Below, piece after piece: positions 33,501 to 40,139 of a stretch of DNA of 40,139 bases. Each line of letters opens with the position of its first letter. Position 1 is the stretch's first letter. The translations under genes and the position numbers were made by a program. The DNA is taken from contig JAAFJS010000021.1 in the NCBI GenBank assembly GCA_013298985.1, positions 1 to 40,139 of the forward strand, in the 5' to 3' direction. Origin of the DNA: Cytophagales bacterium. Its GTDB lineage: Bacteria; Bacteroidota; Bacteroidia; Cytophagales; Thermoflexibacteraceae. The notes under the pieces were generated by a model. It was not told the origin of the DNA. It searched no databases and saw nothing but the letters and a program-made list of their open reading frames with translations.

Positions 33501-34794
33501 ATTCAGATACGCACAAACAGGTAATTACCGTATTTCACTGACTTCGCGCGTGGGTAATTGCTTCAGAGTATTCTCACAAGACATCATGGTAAACGTTACA
33601 CCTGCCAGTAATCCCATTACCATCACAAGAAATACTTCTATTTGTCGAGGAGAAAATTTACAATTAAACGCCACAGGTGGAACAACTTACAGATGGAGTC
33701 CCGCCACTGGACTAAGCGACCCCAACATAGCTAACCCTGTGGCACAGCCCACGCAAACGACACGTTACACAGTCAGTATCAGGGTCAAAGAAGGCTGTAA
33801 TATTGATACCGCAGTGCTGATAACTGTGCCAAATCCTGTGGCAAATTTTACAGTCAATCTTGATGATATTTGTGCCGCCTCGCCCACTGTTAGGTTAGTG
33901 AATAGTGTTACAGAAACGGGTGATTTTGTGTGGGATTTGGGAAATGGACAAACATTTAATGGTCGACAACCGCCGCCCTTCAAATATGCTCAAAGTGGTA
34001 GCTATCGTATTTTGCTAACGGCTATTTCAGGGAATTGTTCTAATCAATTTACTCAAAATGTGAATGTTACCGTTGTGCCAGATACGCCTTTCTCGATTTC
34101 CAGAGATAGCATAGTTTGTAGTGGAGAAAGCCTCCAACTGAACGCTACGGGAGGTACTACTTATCAGTGGACTCCTACTACAGGACTGAGCAATCCAAAT
34201 ATTCCAAACCCTATTGCTCGCCCAAATACTACCACACGCTATACTGTAACTATCAATAAAAGAGATGGTTGTACGCGAAATTTATCTACCGAACTTCGCG
34301 TCGTAAACCCTACGGCAGTTAATTTTACAGTCAATTTTGATGACTTTTGCGACCCATTCCCCACGATTCGCTTGGTGAATACCAGTCCAGAAGCTGCCAA
34401 TTTTACATGGGATTTTGGCAATGGACAAACATTCAGAGGGCAAACACCGCCACCTTTCAAGTATGCCCAAGAAGGCAACTATCGCGTTGCGCTCACTGCC
34501 CAAGCAGGCGTATGTACCAGCCAATTTTTCCAAAATGTAGTAGTAGCTAAAGTGCTTTTCCCAAATGTGATTACACCTAACGGAGATGGAAAGAATGAAA
34601 CGCTAATTTTTAATACACCAACCAAAAATTTTAAATTAGAAATCTTTAATCGCTGGGGAAAATTGGTTTATCAGAGTGAAAACTATCAAAATGACTGGAA
34701 AGGAGAAGGCATTGCCGCCATGTACTACTATCTCATTACCTCGCCCGACGGCAAAACTTGTAAGGTCTGGCTCAATGTTTTTGCGGGAAATTAA
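30565..34794 (+). CDS. Large surface protein with beta-propeller and PKD/Ig-like repeats and gliding-associated C-terminal sorting domain
   Basis: A 1409-residue exported protein. Signal peptide (IFLILLLVISFDLFAQ); N-terminal domain typical of such proteins (F-V-E-N-K-N-Q-W, F-R-A-D-V-P-A-G-F-L-F-L, about 30-260); a SBBP-type propeller (about 270-770) with repeats like LLASTYLGGSDNDGIN; a first PKD domain (about 775-855); three ~158-residue tandem repeats each pairing an Ig-like and a PKD module (about 856-1328); and a C-terminal FPNVITPNGDGKNE domain with F-N-R-W-G-K-L-V-Y and W-L-N-V-F-A-G-N. That last domain is the gliding motility-associated/T9SS type B signal that exports the protein through the type IX system. 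Probably an adhesin or surface polymer; its partner is unknown. Confidence 0.93.
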   Translation: MRIFLILLLVISFDLFAQDKLVVKSPKTAPAPLFQFVENKNQWNKEILFRADVPAGFLFLKNNGLHYGFYDAEAIRELRHPRKKTGSDDTSNRARVGNEKKYDINAHGVAISFLNANMKPLVHGQGDTDTKRNYFLGEDASRWASDVRAFGEINYSSVYQAIDLRFFEERERLKYEFVVGLGGNPKQIQLKYEGADSIRINEYGDLEITTSVHTFGEKKPYCYQVVNGEKIEIPSQFVLENEIVSFEIKNYDKNLPLIIDPQLVFSTFSGSAADNWGNTATYDTLGNLYTAGTVFGAGFPTTVGAFQFNFAGAVDVGISKYNPTGTRQLYTTHLGGLFAEIPHSIIVNNQNNLVVLGTTSSLNFPTTFGAFDRIYNGGNGSNGLEAISGIPYSNGSDIFVSTLNENGSALLASTYLGGSDNDGINIFGTSFVHNYGDELRGEVNVDRLNNVYIASTTRSSNFPTFNGTQTALSGVQDAVFVKLNPQLTALQWSTYWGGNSFDVGYSVKLNKRNEIYVCGSTTSTNLRVSTDALRNSYQGSTDGYVARFTNDGRFLNASFLGTSRYDQTFFVDLDTANNVYVLGNTEGQYPVSQGVYSNPNSGQFIQKLNPALTTSLWSTVIGARRGRPDLSLTAFLVNECGNIYVAGWGGNLATNYPANSTSVGLPVTADAIKATTDGLDFHITLLEREARSLLYGTFFGGNGGDGDHVDGGTCRFDKKGIIYHAACVCRTNRFFSTPGAWSNVNRAAPNFVDTGGCNNAAFKIDIGNVRALFTPLDAATSIEKRTGCAPLRVRFQNRSTNAQEIEWNIANLLTTQTAEPTYTFTQTGRYAVRLRVSNKITCTTDFAYDTITVIPNPNPTISKDSVICTGESVQLNASGGVSYRWSPTTGLSNPSISNPVAQPTQTTRYTVTVTNREGCSRDTSTLITIINPVIRFVASVEDVCAPSPTVRITNNSVGSSNFVWDLGDGRAFIGQTPPPFRYAQTGNYRISLTSRVGNCFRVFSQDIMVNVTPASNPITITRNTSICRGENLQLNATGGTTYRWSPATGLSDPNIANPVAQPTQTTRYTVSIRVKEGCNIDTAVLITVPNPVANFTVNLDDICAASPTVRLVNSVTETGDFVWDLGNGQTFNGRQPPPFKYAQSGSYRILLTAISGNCSNQFTQNVNVTVVPDTPFSISRDSIVCSGESLQLNATGGTTYQWTPTTGLSNPNIPNPIARPNTTTRYTVTINKRDGCTRNLSTELRVVNPTAVNFTVNFDDFCDPFPTIRLVNTSPEAANFTWDFGNGQTFRGQTPPPFKYAQEGNYRVALTAQAGVCTSQFFQNVVVAKVLFPNVITPNGDGKNETLIFNTPTKNFKLEIFNRWGKLVYQSENYQNDWKGEGIAAMYYYLITSPDGKTCKVWLNVFAGN
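33127..34549 (+). repeat. Three tandem ~158-codon repeats in the surface protein gene
   Basis: Repeat starts near 33127, 33611 and 34086. Each opens with I-x-R/K-D/N-S/T-x-x-C-x-G-E-x-L/V-Q-L-N-A, continues through T-T-x-Y-x-W-x-P-x-T-G-L-S, TTRYTV, N-P..., and ends with F-x-W-D-L/F-G-N/D-G, T-P-P-P-F-K/R-Y-A-Q, G-N-Y-R. The second and third copies are closer to each other than to the first. Confidence 0.8.
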
Positions 34795-34817
34795 ACGTAG
34801 AGATTTGAAAGCAAATC

Positions 34818-34839
34818 GCCTTTTCCTAAGCAAAAAGGC
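34818..34839 (+). terminator. Possible hairpin terminator after the surface protein gene
   Basis: GCCTTTT (34818-34824) pairs with AAAAGGC (34833-34839) around an 8-base loop. A smaller hairpin (GATTTG/CAAATC) lies just before it. The T tail is weak. Confidence 0.35.
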
Positions 34840-34915
34840 TTCCCCTGTCCTAATTTCAGATTGGTAAACTTTTTGTTCTACCTATCCAGAAGAATTATTT
34901 AACTACAAACAGAAA

Positions 34916-35884
34916 ATGTACATATTTTTGAAACGACAGGTGATATTTTTTTTGGTAACGTTTTTATGCTTCTGCCTTTCTGCGTCTGCCCAACAAGTGG
35001 TATTTACAGTAACAGGTGTAAAGGGGTTTGCCAAAATAGGTGATTCAAAGCTAAAAGTAGGCTTAAAAATCAGGAATGACCAAATTTTGAAGGTAGAACC
35101 CAATACGTATTTGAGCTTGGCTACGACGGACAATCGCGTACTGGAAGTTACGAAAGAAGGCAGCTATTCGGTCAGAGATTTGCTCGCCAAAGTACCATCG
35201 CGACAGGACTTAAATACTTCTTATGTGGCATTTGTCGTCAGTGAGCTTACCAAAGGTAGCGAAGAGCAGGTTGCCGCCAAAAATCGATTTCAGCACATGA
35301 ACAAAACTGGTGCTGTCAAGCGTAGCTATACAAATAAACCTACTACCAAAGCGGAAAAAGACTACAAGTTCGGTTTTCTTTTGGAATACATAGAAACCAA
35401 AGAAGGACATACACTGTTTGGAAATATATTAGAATTGGACTGGAAAGTAGAACAGCCCAAAGGCGCAGATACCATCACAAACTACGAGGTAGAAATATTA
35501 TCGCGTGATGAAACTTCTCTTTTCTCACAAACGGTGAATGGTACAGAGCTGAGTATTGATTTGAGTTTTTTGGATTTGGCAGGCAAAGAAGACATCATCT
35601 GCCGCGTCATTCCTCTCAACAAAGCTGGTGAATTTTGGTCAAAACAAAAAGATAGTTTCGACATCGCTATCAAATTATTAGATGAGAAAACAAAAAATGA
35701 AATAGCTTCTAAGCTCATACCAAGCCGTAGCGCAATGGAAAAATTGGTGGAAGCAAAGTTTTTCGAAGATAAAGAATTGTTCCTTGATGCGATGCACGCT
35801 TACAAAGAAGCCATGCGCCTCGATACCAATCCGCTTTACGAGGAACTTTATTACCGATTTCTATTGAGGAATAGCAAAAAATAG
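34916..35884 (+). CDS. Secreted protein with FecR-like N-terminal domain
   Basis: A 322-residue exported protein: signal peptide (VIFFLVTFLCFCLSASAQ), then a beta-rich segment (about 29-100; VTGVKGFAKIGDSKLKVGLK, T-Y-L-S-L-A-T-T-D-N-R-V-L-E-V, E-G-S-Y-S-V-R-D-L) that resembles the FecR-like domain of many Bacteroidota surface proteins. A middle beta domain (about 145-240) and a helical end (about 260-318; FFEDKELFLDAMHAYKEAMR) resembling one or two TPR-like helices follow. It starts 121 bases after the surface protein on the same strand and could be functionally linked to it. The exact family is not recognised; the domain calls are by resemblance. Confidence 0.65.
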   Translation: MYIFLKRQVIFFLVTFLCFCLSASAQQVVFTVTGVKGFAKIGDSKLKVGLKIRNDQILKVEPNTYLSLATTDNRVLEVTKEGSYSVRDLLAKVPSRQDLNTSYVAFVVSELTKGSEEQVAAKNRFQHMNKTGAVKRSYTNKPTTKAEKDYKFGFLLEYIETKEGHTLFGNILELDWKVEQPKGADTITNYEVEILSRDETSLFSQTVNGTELSIDLSFLDLAGKEDIICRVIPLNKAGEFWSKQKDSFDIAIKLLDEKTKNEIASKLIPSRSAMEKLVEAKFFEDKELFLDAMHAYKEAMRLDTNPLYEELYYRFLLRNSKK

Positions 35885-36011
35885 AATTTTATTCAAAAAA
35901 ACACCTCTTTTGAATGTTTTTGGCGACTATACAAAACTTTCTTTTAATTTTCTGATACAAATTTATTCATAATACGTTAATTTCGCAGCATCAAAATTAA
36001 CTATTCAAAAT

Positions 36012-37550
36012 ATGGTTGCTAAAACCTTTGGTGCTTCTACTTACGGCGTTGATGCTTCTATCATCACCATTGAGGTCAATGTAATGCAAGGTACAAAGGT
36101 ATTCATGGTGGGCTTGGCAGATAGTGCAGTAAAGGAAAGTGAGCAACGCATAGAATCTTCGTTGAAGCATTATGGCTATAAAATGCCGCGTCAAAAAACC
36201 TTAGTGAACCTTGCCCCTGCTGATGTTCGCAAGGAAGGCTCTGCCTACGACCTGCCCATTGCCCTGGGAATCCTCAAAGCATCAGACCAACTCATCACTG
36301 ATAGCATAGAACAATATCTCATTATGGGCGAACTTTCCTTGGACGGCGAGTTGCGCCCCATCAGAGGCGTGCTTCCAATTGCTATTGAGGCAAGAAAAAA
36401 AGGATTTAAAGGGTTTATTTTGCCCAAGGAAAACGCAAGTGAAGCGGCTATTGTCAATAATTTGGAAGTTATTGGTGTGAGCAATATGCAAGAATCCATA
36501 GATTTTTTGGAGGGAAACCTCAAAATTGCTCCTTTGGAGATTGACACCAGAGAGATATTTTTTACCACTCAAAATGAATACTCCGCAGATTTTTCTAATG
36601 TCCAAGGACAGGAAAATATCAAACGCGCACTGGAAATAGCCGCCGCAGGTGGACATAACGTTATTATGATAGGTCCTCCAGGCGCAGGAAAAACCATGCT
36701 TGCCAAGCGTTTGCCTTCTATTTTGCCTCCTTTGACCTTGCACGAAGCATTAGAAACGACCAAAATCCATTCTGTGGCAGGAAAATTAGGAAAATCATCA
36801 GGCTTAATCGCCCAAAGACCTTTCCGTTCGCCTCATCATACCATTAGTGATGTGGCTTTGGTCGGCGGTGGTGGTATTCCCCAGCCTGGCGAAATTTCTT
36901 TGGCGCACAATGGCGTACTTTTCTTAGACGAGTTACCTGAATTTAAACGAACTGTCTTAGAAGTAATGCGACAACCTTTGGAAGAGCGCAAGGTAACTAT
37001 CTCACGTGCAAAGGTTTCCGTAGAATTTCCAGCCAGTTTTATGCTCATTGCCAGCATGAATCCCTGTCCCTGTGGCTACTATAATCACCCTGAAAAGGAC
37101 TGTGTTTGTCCGCCTGGTGCTGTTCAGCGTTATTTAAACAAAATTTCGGGACCTCTTTTGGACAGGATAGACTTACACATTGAGGTTACGCCCGTTTCTT
37201 TTGACCAAATGACCTCCAATCGCCCCGCGGTCAGCAGTGAAGAAATTAGGATTCGCGTCATCAGAGCAAGAGAAATACAAACAGAACGCTTCAAAGCGCA
37301 CAAAGGTATTTATTCTAATGCAATGATGCCTTCGCAAATGGTCAAAGAAATTTGCGAAATAAGCGCGCCCAGCAAGGTATTATTAAAAACGGCAATGGAA
37401 AAGTTAGGGCTTTCTGCACGCGCTTACGACCGCATTTTAAAAGTAGCGCGTACGATTGCTGACCTCGACGGCAATCCAGACATCAAAATAGAGAACTTAG
37501 CAGAAGCGATTCAGTTCCGAAGTCTGGATAGAGAAAACTGGGCGGGTTGA
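36012..37550 (+). CDS. comM: YifB/ComM-family Mg-chelatase-like AAA+ ATPase
   Basis: A 512-residue AAA+ ATPase. N-terminal ChlI-type fold (VAKTFGASTYGVDA, RQKTLVNLAPADVRKEGSAY, LPIALGIL), Walker A GPPGAGKTM at about 221-229, Walker B G-V-L-F-L-D-E-L-P-E-F, the cysteine-rich insertion N-P-C-P-C-G-Y-Y with C-V-C-P-P, and the C-terminal R-A-Y-D-R-I-L-K-V-A-R-T-I-A-D-L. In Vibrio and others ComM is a helicase that promotes branch migration during natural transformation; whether this organism is competent is unknown. The ATG at 36012 matches the usual N-terminus. Length is standard. Confidence 0.95.
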   Translation: MVAKTFGASTYGVDASIITIEVNVMQGTKVFMVGLADSAVKESEQRIESSLKHYGYKMPRQKTLVNLAPADVRKEGSAYDLPIALGILKASDQLITDSIEQYLIMGELSLDGELRPIRGVLPIAIEARKKGFKGFILPKENASEAAIVNNLEVIGVSNMQESIDFLEGNLKIAPLEIDTREIFFTTQNEYSADFSNVQGQENIKRALEIAAAGGHNVIMIGPPGAGKTMLAKRLPSILPPLTLHEALETTKIHSVAGKLGKSSGLIAQRPFRSPHHTISDVALVGGGGIPQPGEISLAHNGVLFLDELPEFKRTVLEVMRQPLEERKVTISRAKVSVEFPASFMLIASMNPCPCGYYNHPEKDCVCPPGAVQRYLNKISGPLLDRIDLHIEVTPVSFDQMTSNRPAVSSEEIRIRVIRAREIQTERFKAHKGIYSNAMMPSQMVKEICEISAPSKVLLKTAMEKLGLSARAYDRILKVARTIADLDGNPDIKIENLAEAIQFRSLDRENWAG

Positions 37551-37564
37551 AATGTAAAAATAAT

Positions 37565-37599
37565 AAATCTTGCCCTATTTTAAAAATATGACAAGATTT
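37565..37599. terminator. Weak hairpin between comM and mnmG
   Basis: AAATCTTG (37565-37572) pairs with CAAGATTT (37592-37599), 19-base loop, in the 72-base gap between two converging genes. Long loop and short stem make this a tentative call. Confidence 0.3.
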
Positions 37600-37622
37600 C
37601 TTATTCTCATTCAAAATCCATA

Positions 37623-39488
37623 TTACCTATTCAGATACACCATCAATACAGAAATATCCGCAGGAGAAATTCCACTTATCCTTGACGCTTGCCCCAATGT
37701 CTGTGGTTTTATTTTGTGTAACTTGTCTTTTGCTTCATTAGAAAGTTGTTTTATTTCCTTATAGTTTAGCCAATCTCCCAATTTGATATTATCCAAATTG
37801 CCCAATTTATCTGCCAGTTTCTCCTCTTTTTCTATATAAGCATCATACTTTACTAAAATTTCCGCTTGCATCAGTGCGTCTTCACTATATTTGCTAAGTT
37901 CTTCTTTTAATCCGTCTGTCATATTCATCAGCGCGCTTAGTTCCATTTCAGGACGTTTGAGCAACTGTGCCGCTTTTTGACTTTGGGAAAGTTCAGCAGA
38001 ATTTATTTCTTTTAGTTTCTCATTGATGTCAGTAGGACTAATACTTTTATTTTTCAAAAAATCAATAATACTTGCAGTATCTTTAAGTTTTTGTTGCACT
38101 TTTGTCAGACGAAACTCCTCTGCCAAACCTATTTTATATCCTTTTTCTGTGAGGCGAATATCCGCATTATCCTGACGGAGTAAGATTCTATACTCTGCAC
38201 GCGAAGTAAACATACGGTAAGGTTCTTCCGTTCCTTTATGTACCAAGTCATCAATCAACACGCCAATATAAGCCTCAGAACGACTTAATATAAACTCTTC
38301 TTTGCCAAATGCTTTGTTGTAGGCATTAATTCCTGCCATCAATCCTTGACAAGCTGCTTCCTCGTAGCCTGTAGTTCCATTGATTTGCCCTGCAAAAAAC
38401 AGGTTTTCAATCTGTTTTGTTTCCAAACTTGCTTTTAGTTGGGTAGGCGGAAAGAAATCATACTCTATCGCATAGCCAGGGCGAAACATTCTACAATTCT
38501 CAAAACCTACAATTTTTTTCAACGCCTTGTACTGCACATCTTCTGGCAGCGAAGTCGAGAAGCCATTTACATAGACTTCTACCGTATCCCAGCCTTCGGG
38601 TTCTACAAAGATTTGATGGCGTTCTCTCTCTGCAAAACGATTAATTTTATCCTCTACCGAAGGGCAATAACGAGGTCCTATAGATTTGATTGTTCCATTA
38701 AACATCGGAGAACGGTCAAAACCACTGCGTAAAACTTCATGCACATCTTCATTGGTATAGGTAATAAAACAGCTTCTTTGCTTTTTCAGAGAGGTAGTTT
38801 CATCTGAATACGAAAATTTACTTGGGTTTTCATCACCTGCCTGTTCTTGCATAGCTTCATAGTTCAGCGTTCTGCCGTCCACTCTTGGCGGTGTGCCTGT
38901 CTTCATTCTACCAGCTTCCATACCCAAACTTATCAGTTGCTCCGTAATTCCCGTTGCCGCCTTCTCCCCTGTTCTGCCACCACCAAACTGCTTTGTGCCT
39001 ATATGAATCAATCCATTCAAGAATGTTCCATTGGTAAGCACGACTGCTTTTGCCCTAAACTCTATACCCAAAGCTGTTTTAATACCCAGAACTCTCCCAT
39101 CTTCTATGAGCAAACTTGGAATCATCTCCTGCCAAAAATCTACATTGGGGTTTCTTTCTAAGGTCAAACGCCACTCTTCCGCAAAGCGCATACGGTCAGA
39201 TTGCGCGCGGGGACTCCACATTGCCGCCCCTTTGGAACGATTGAGCATACGAAACTGAATCATAGTTTTGTCTGTAATAATACCAGACATTCCGCCCAGT
39301 GCGTCAATTTCTCTCACAATCTGCCCCTTAGCAACGCCACCCATAGCGGGATTACAACTCATCTGGGCTATGGTGTGCATATTCATGGTCGCAAGCAAAA
39401 CCTTTGCCCCCATCTTAGCGGCAGCGTGTGCCGCTTCGCAACCTGCGTGTCCTGCGCCTACTACTATAATATCGTAATTTGGATACAT
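37623..39488 (-). CDS. mnmG: tRNA uridine-5-carboxymethylaminomethyl synthesis enzyme MnmG
   Basis: The 621-residue FAD enzyme MnmG (GidA) that, with MnmE, puts the cmnm group on U34 of several tRNAs. The FAD site IIVVGAGHAGCEAAHAAAKM, the second motif C-N-P-A-M-G-G-V-A-K-G, G-G-R-T-G-E, the cysteine segment C-F-I-T-Y-T-N, L-F-F-A-G-Q-I-N-G-T-T-G-Y-E-E and the C-terminal helical domain with A-S-R-I-S-G-I-S-P-A-D-I are all present. Length and ends are typical. In many bacteria this gene lies close to the replication origin, in line with the parS site just upstream. Confidence 0.97.
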   Translation of the reverse strand: MYPNYDIIVVGAGHAGCEAAHAAAKMGAKVLLATMNMHTIAQMSCNPAMGGVAKGQIVREIDALGGMSGIITDKTMIQFRMLNRSKGAAMWSPRAQSDRMRFAEEWRLTLERNPNVDFWQEMIPSLLIEDGRVLGIKTALGIEFRAKAVVLTNGTFLNGLIHIGTKQFGGGRTGEKAATGITEQLISLGMEAGRMKTGTPPRVDGRTLNYEAMQEQAGDENPSKFSYSDETTSLKKQRSCFITYTNEDVHEVLRSGFDRSPMFNGTIKSIGPRYCPSVEDKINRFAERERHQIFVEPEGWDTVEVYVNGFSTSLPEDVQYKALKKIVGFENCRMFRPGYAIEYDFFPPTQLKASLETKQIENLFFAGQINGTTGYEEAACQGLMAGINAYNKAFGKEEFILSRSEAYIGVLIDDLVHKGTEEPYRMFTSRAEYRILLRQDNADIRLTEKGYKIGLAEEFRLTKVQQKLKDTASIIDFLKNKSISPTDINEKLKEINSAELSQSQKAAQLLKRPEMELSALMNMTDGLKEELSKYSEDALMQAEILVKYDAYIEKEEKLADKLGNLDNIKLGDWLNYKEIKQLSNEAKDKLHKIKPQTLGQASRISGISPADISVLMVYLNR

Positions 39489-39622
39489 TTAATTCAATGA
39501 TGAATTATGAATAATAAAATTTATTATATATATTCTTAATAACTAACAACAATAAATGAAGGCACAAAGTTCGTAATTTTTTAGCAGAAAAGGAAGTAGA
39601 AGGGTGCTTTATTCTATTAAGA

Positions 39623-39638
39623 TGTTTCACGTGGAACA
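39623..39638 (-). promoter_or_regulatory. parS centromere site for ParB
   Basis: TGTTTCACGTGGAACA on the plus strand reads TGTTCCACGTGAAACA on the minus strand, an exact match to the bacterial parS consensus TGTTNCACGTGAAACA. It lies 135 bases upstream of mnmG in a non-coding gap. parS sites bind ParB/Spo0J and cluster near chromosome origins. The surrounding 39489-39727 gap is AT-rich and holds no gene that I can see; no DnaA box was found. Confidence 0.85.
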
Positions 39639-39727
39639 CACATAATATACTTAGCCTCCCTGATAAAATCATATTAAGATTTCCAAACTATTAAATCCCT
39701 ATTAATTAACTCTATGCTACTTTATAA

Positions 39728-40139
39728 TTAGAAATCTATATTTTAAATTTGAATGATAGTTGGGCAAGATTGATAACAAATGAGCTAACACTGCCTGAAT
39801 ACGAATACTATCACAAGCAAGTCAAGGAAGAGAACCTAAATAATCTATATGATGAAAAAGGGGTTTATTTAGTAAGGAGTGGAGAGATTAATGCAATGAA
39901 ATATTTGAAAAAACTATTAAAAGTATTTGATAAAAACTTGTATCTTCAAACTTCCACTCTTGGTTTATCCATATACCCCAATCCTTCTCATGAAAAAACC
40001 AATATTGCTTTTTCTTTAAGAGATTCTTCCAATATTTCTCTGCTAATATTTGACAAAGAAGGCTTACTTGTCAAAAAAATAGTAGAAAATGTTATGTATC
40101 CTCAAGGGAGCTATCATCTTGAATGGAATAATGACAATG
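39728..40139 (+). CDS. Fragment ending in a T9SS type A sorting domain (no clear start, 3' end outside window)
   Basis: From the stop at 39725 a frame stays open to the end of the window. Its distal part reads L-S-I-Y-P-N-P-S, then K-T-N-I-A-F-S-L, L-L-I-F-D-K-E-G, P-Q-G-S-Y-H-L-E-W, the pattern of the type IX secretion type A C-terminal sorting domain (about the last 70 residues). The part before it (L-P-E-Y-E-Y-Y-H-K-Q-V-K, about 55 residues) has no signal peptide and no recognised domain. The only candidate starts are a TTG at 39749 and an ATG at 39896. It is probably the 3' remnant of a larger secreted-protein gene. Confidence 0.6.

Noticed and set aside
37570-37764. Small plus-strand frame over the 3' end of mnmG
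   Set aside because: It lies mostly antisense to mnmG and has no recognisable protein features.
1-40139. CRISPR arrays, tRNA or rRNA genes
   Set aside because: No regularly spaced repeats, no tRNA cloverleaf-like segments and no rRNA-like conserved stretches were noticed in the intergenic regions.

Overview
The window looks like a chromosomal segment of a gliding, protein-exporting member of the Bacteroidota, most likely Cytophagales-like. The evidence is a GldH-type gliding lipoprotein, a giant surface protein ending in a gliding-associated (type B) C-terminal sorting domain, a second fragment ending in a type A type IX secretion sorting domain, Bacteroidota-style -7 boxes (TAnnTTTG) in front of several genes, and the near absence of Shine-Dalgarno sequences. 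No tRNA, rRNA or CRISPR array was seen.

Left part (1-5.7 kb): the right end of an ISL3-family insertion sequence, then an acyl-CoA carboxylase carboxyltransferase, a lipoprotein of unknown function, 1-pyrroline-5-carboxylate dehydrogenase and a GNAT acetyltransferase. Converging genes here are separated by strong hairpins.

5.7-13.6 kb is a minus-strand run. A tightly overlapping operon encodes an FGGY sugar kinase followed by LutA, LutB and LutC (lactate oxidation), preceded by a GHL10-type secreted glycoside hydrolase and a 7TMR-DISM sensor histidine kinase. The kinase-LutABC linkage suggests a sugar pathway that ends in lactate.

13.8-18.3 kb (plus strand): gldH and, 6 bp later, a 1334-residue 5-oxoprolinase/hydantoinase.

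18.3-25.7 kb is the most unusual region. A PP2C phosphatase, a VapBC-like pair, a 1093-residue beta-propeller/SpoIIE phosphatase, a MazF-type pair and two tandem paralogs with a PD-(D/E)XK-like motif set are interleaved with short duplicated segments. These duplicates match the 3' end of the SpoIIE gene and a piece of the region just upstream of it. One place (24150-24240) looks like a second SpoIIE gene that lost its whole interior, leaving only the two ends. The two unrelated toxin-antitoxin modules share a promoter carried on the same duplicated segment.

25.8-39.5 kb is mostly housekeeping: a fatty acid hydroxylase-family protein, a diheme cytochrome, class I ribonucleotide reductase alpha subunit, the large surface protein, a secreted FecR-like protein, ComM/YifB and MnmG (GidA). 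At 39623-39638, just upstream of mnmG, lies an exact match to the bacterial parS consensus, which suggests the window is near the chromosome origin. The last 400 bases hold a sorting-domain fragment without a recognisable start, running off the window.
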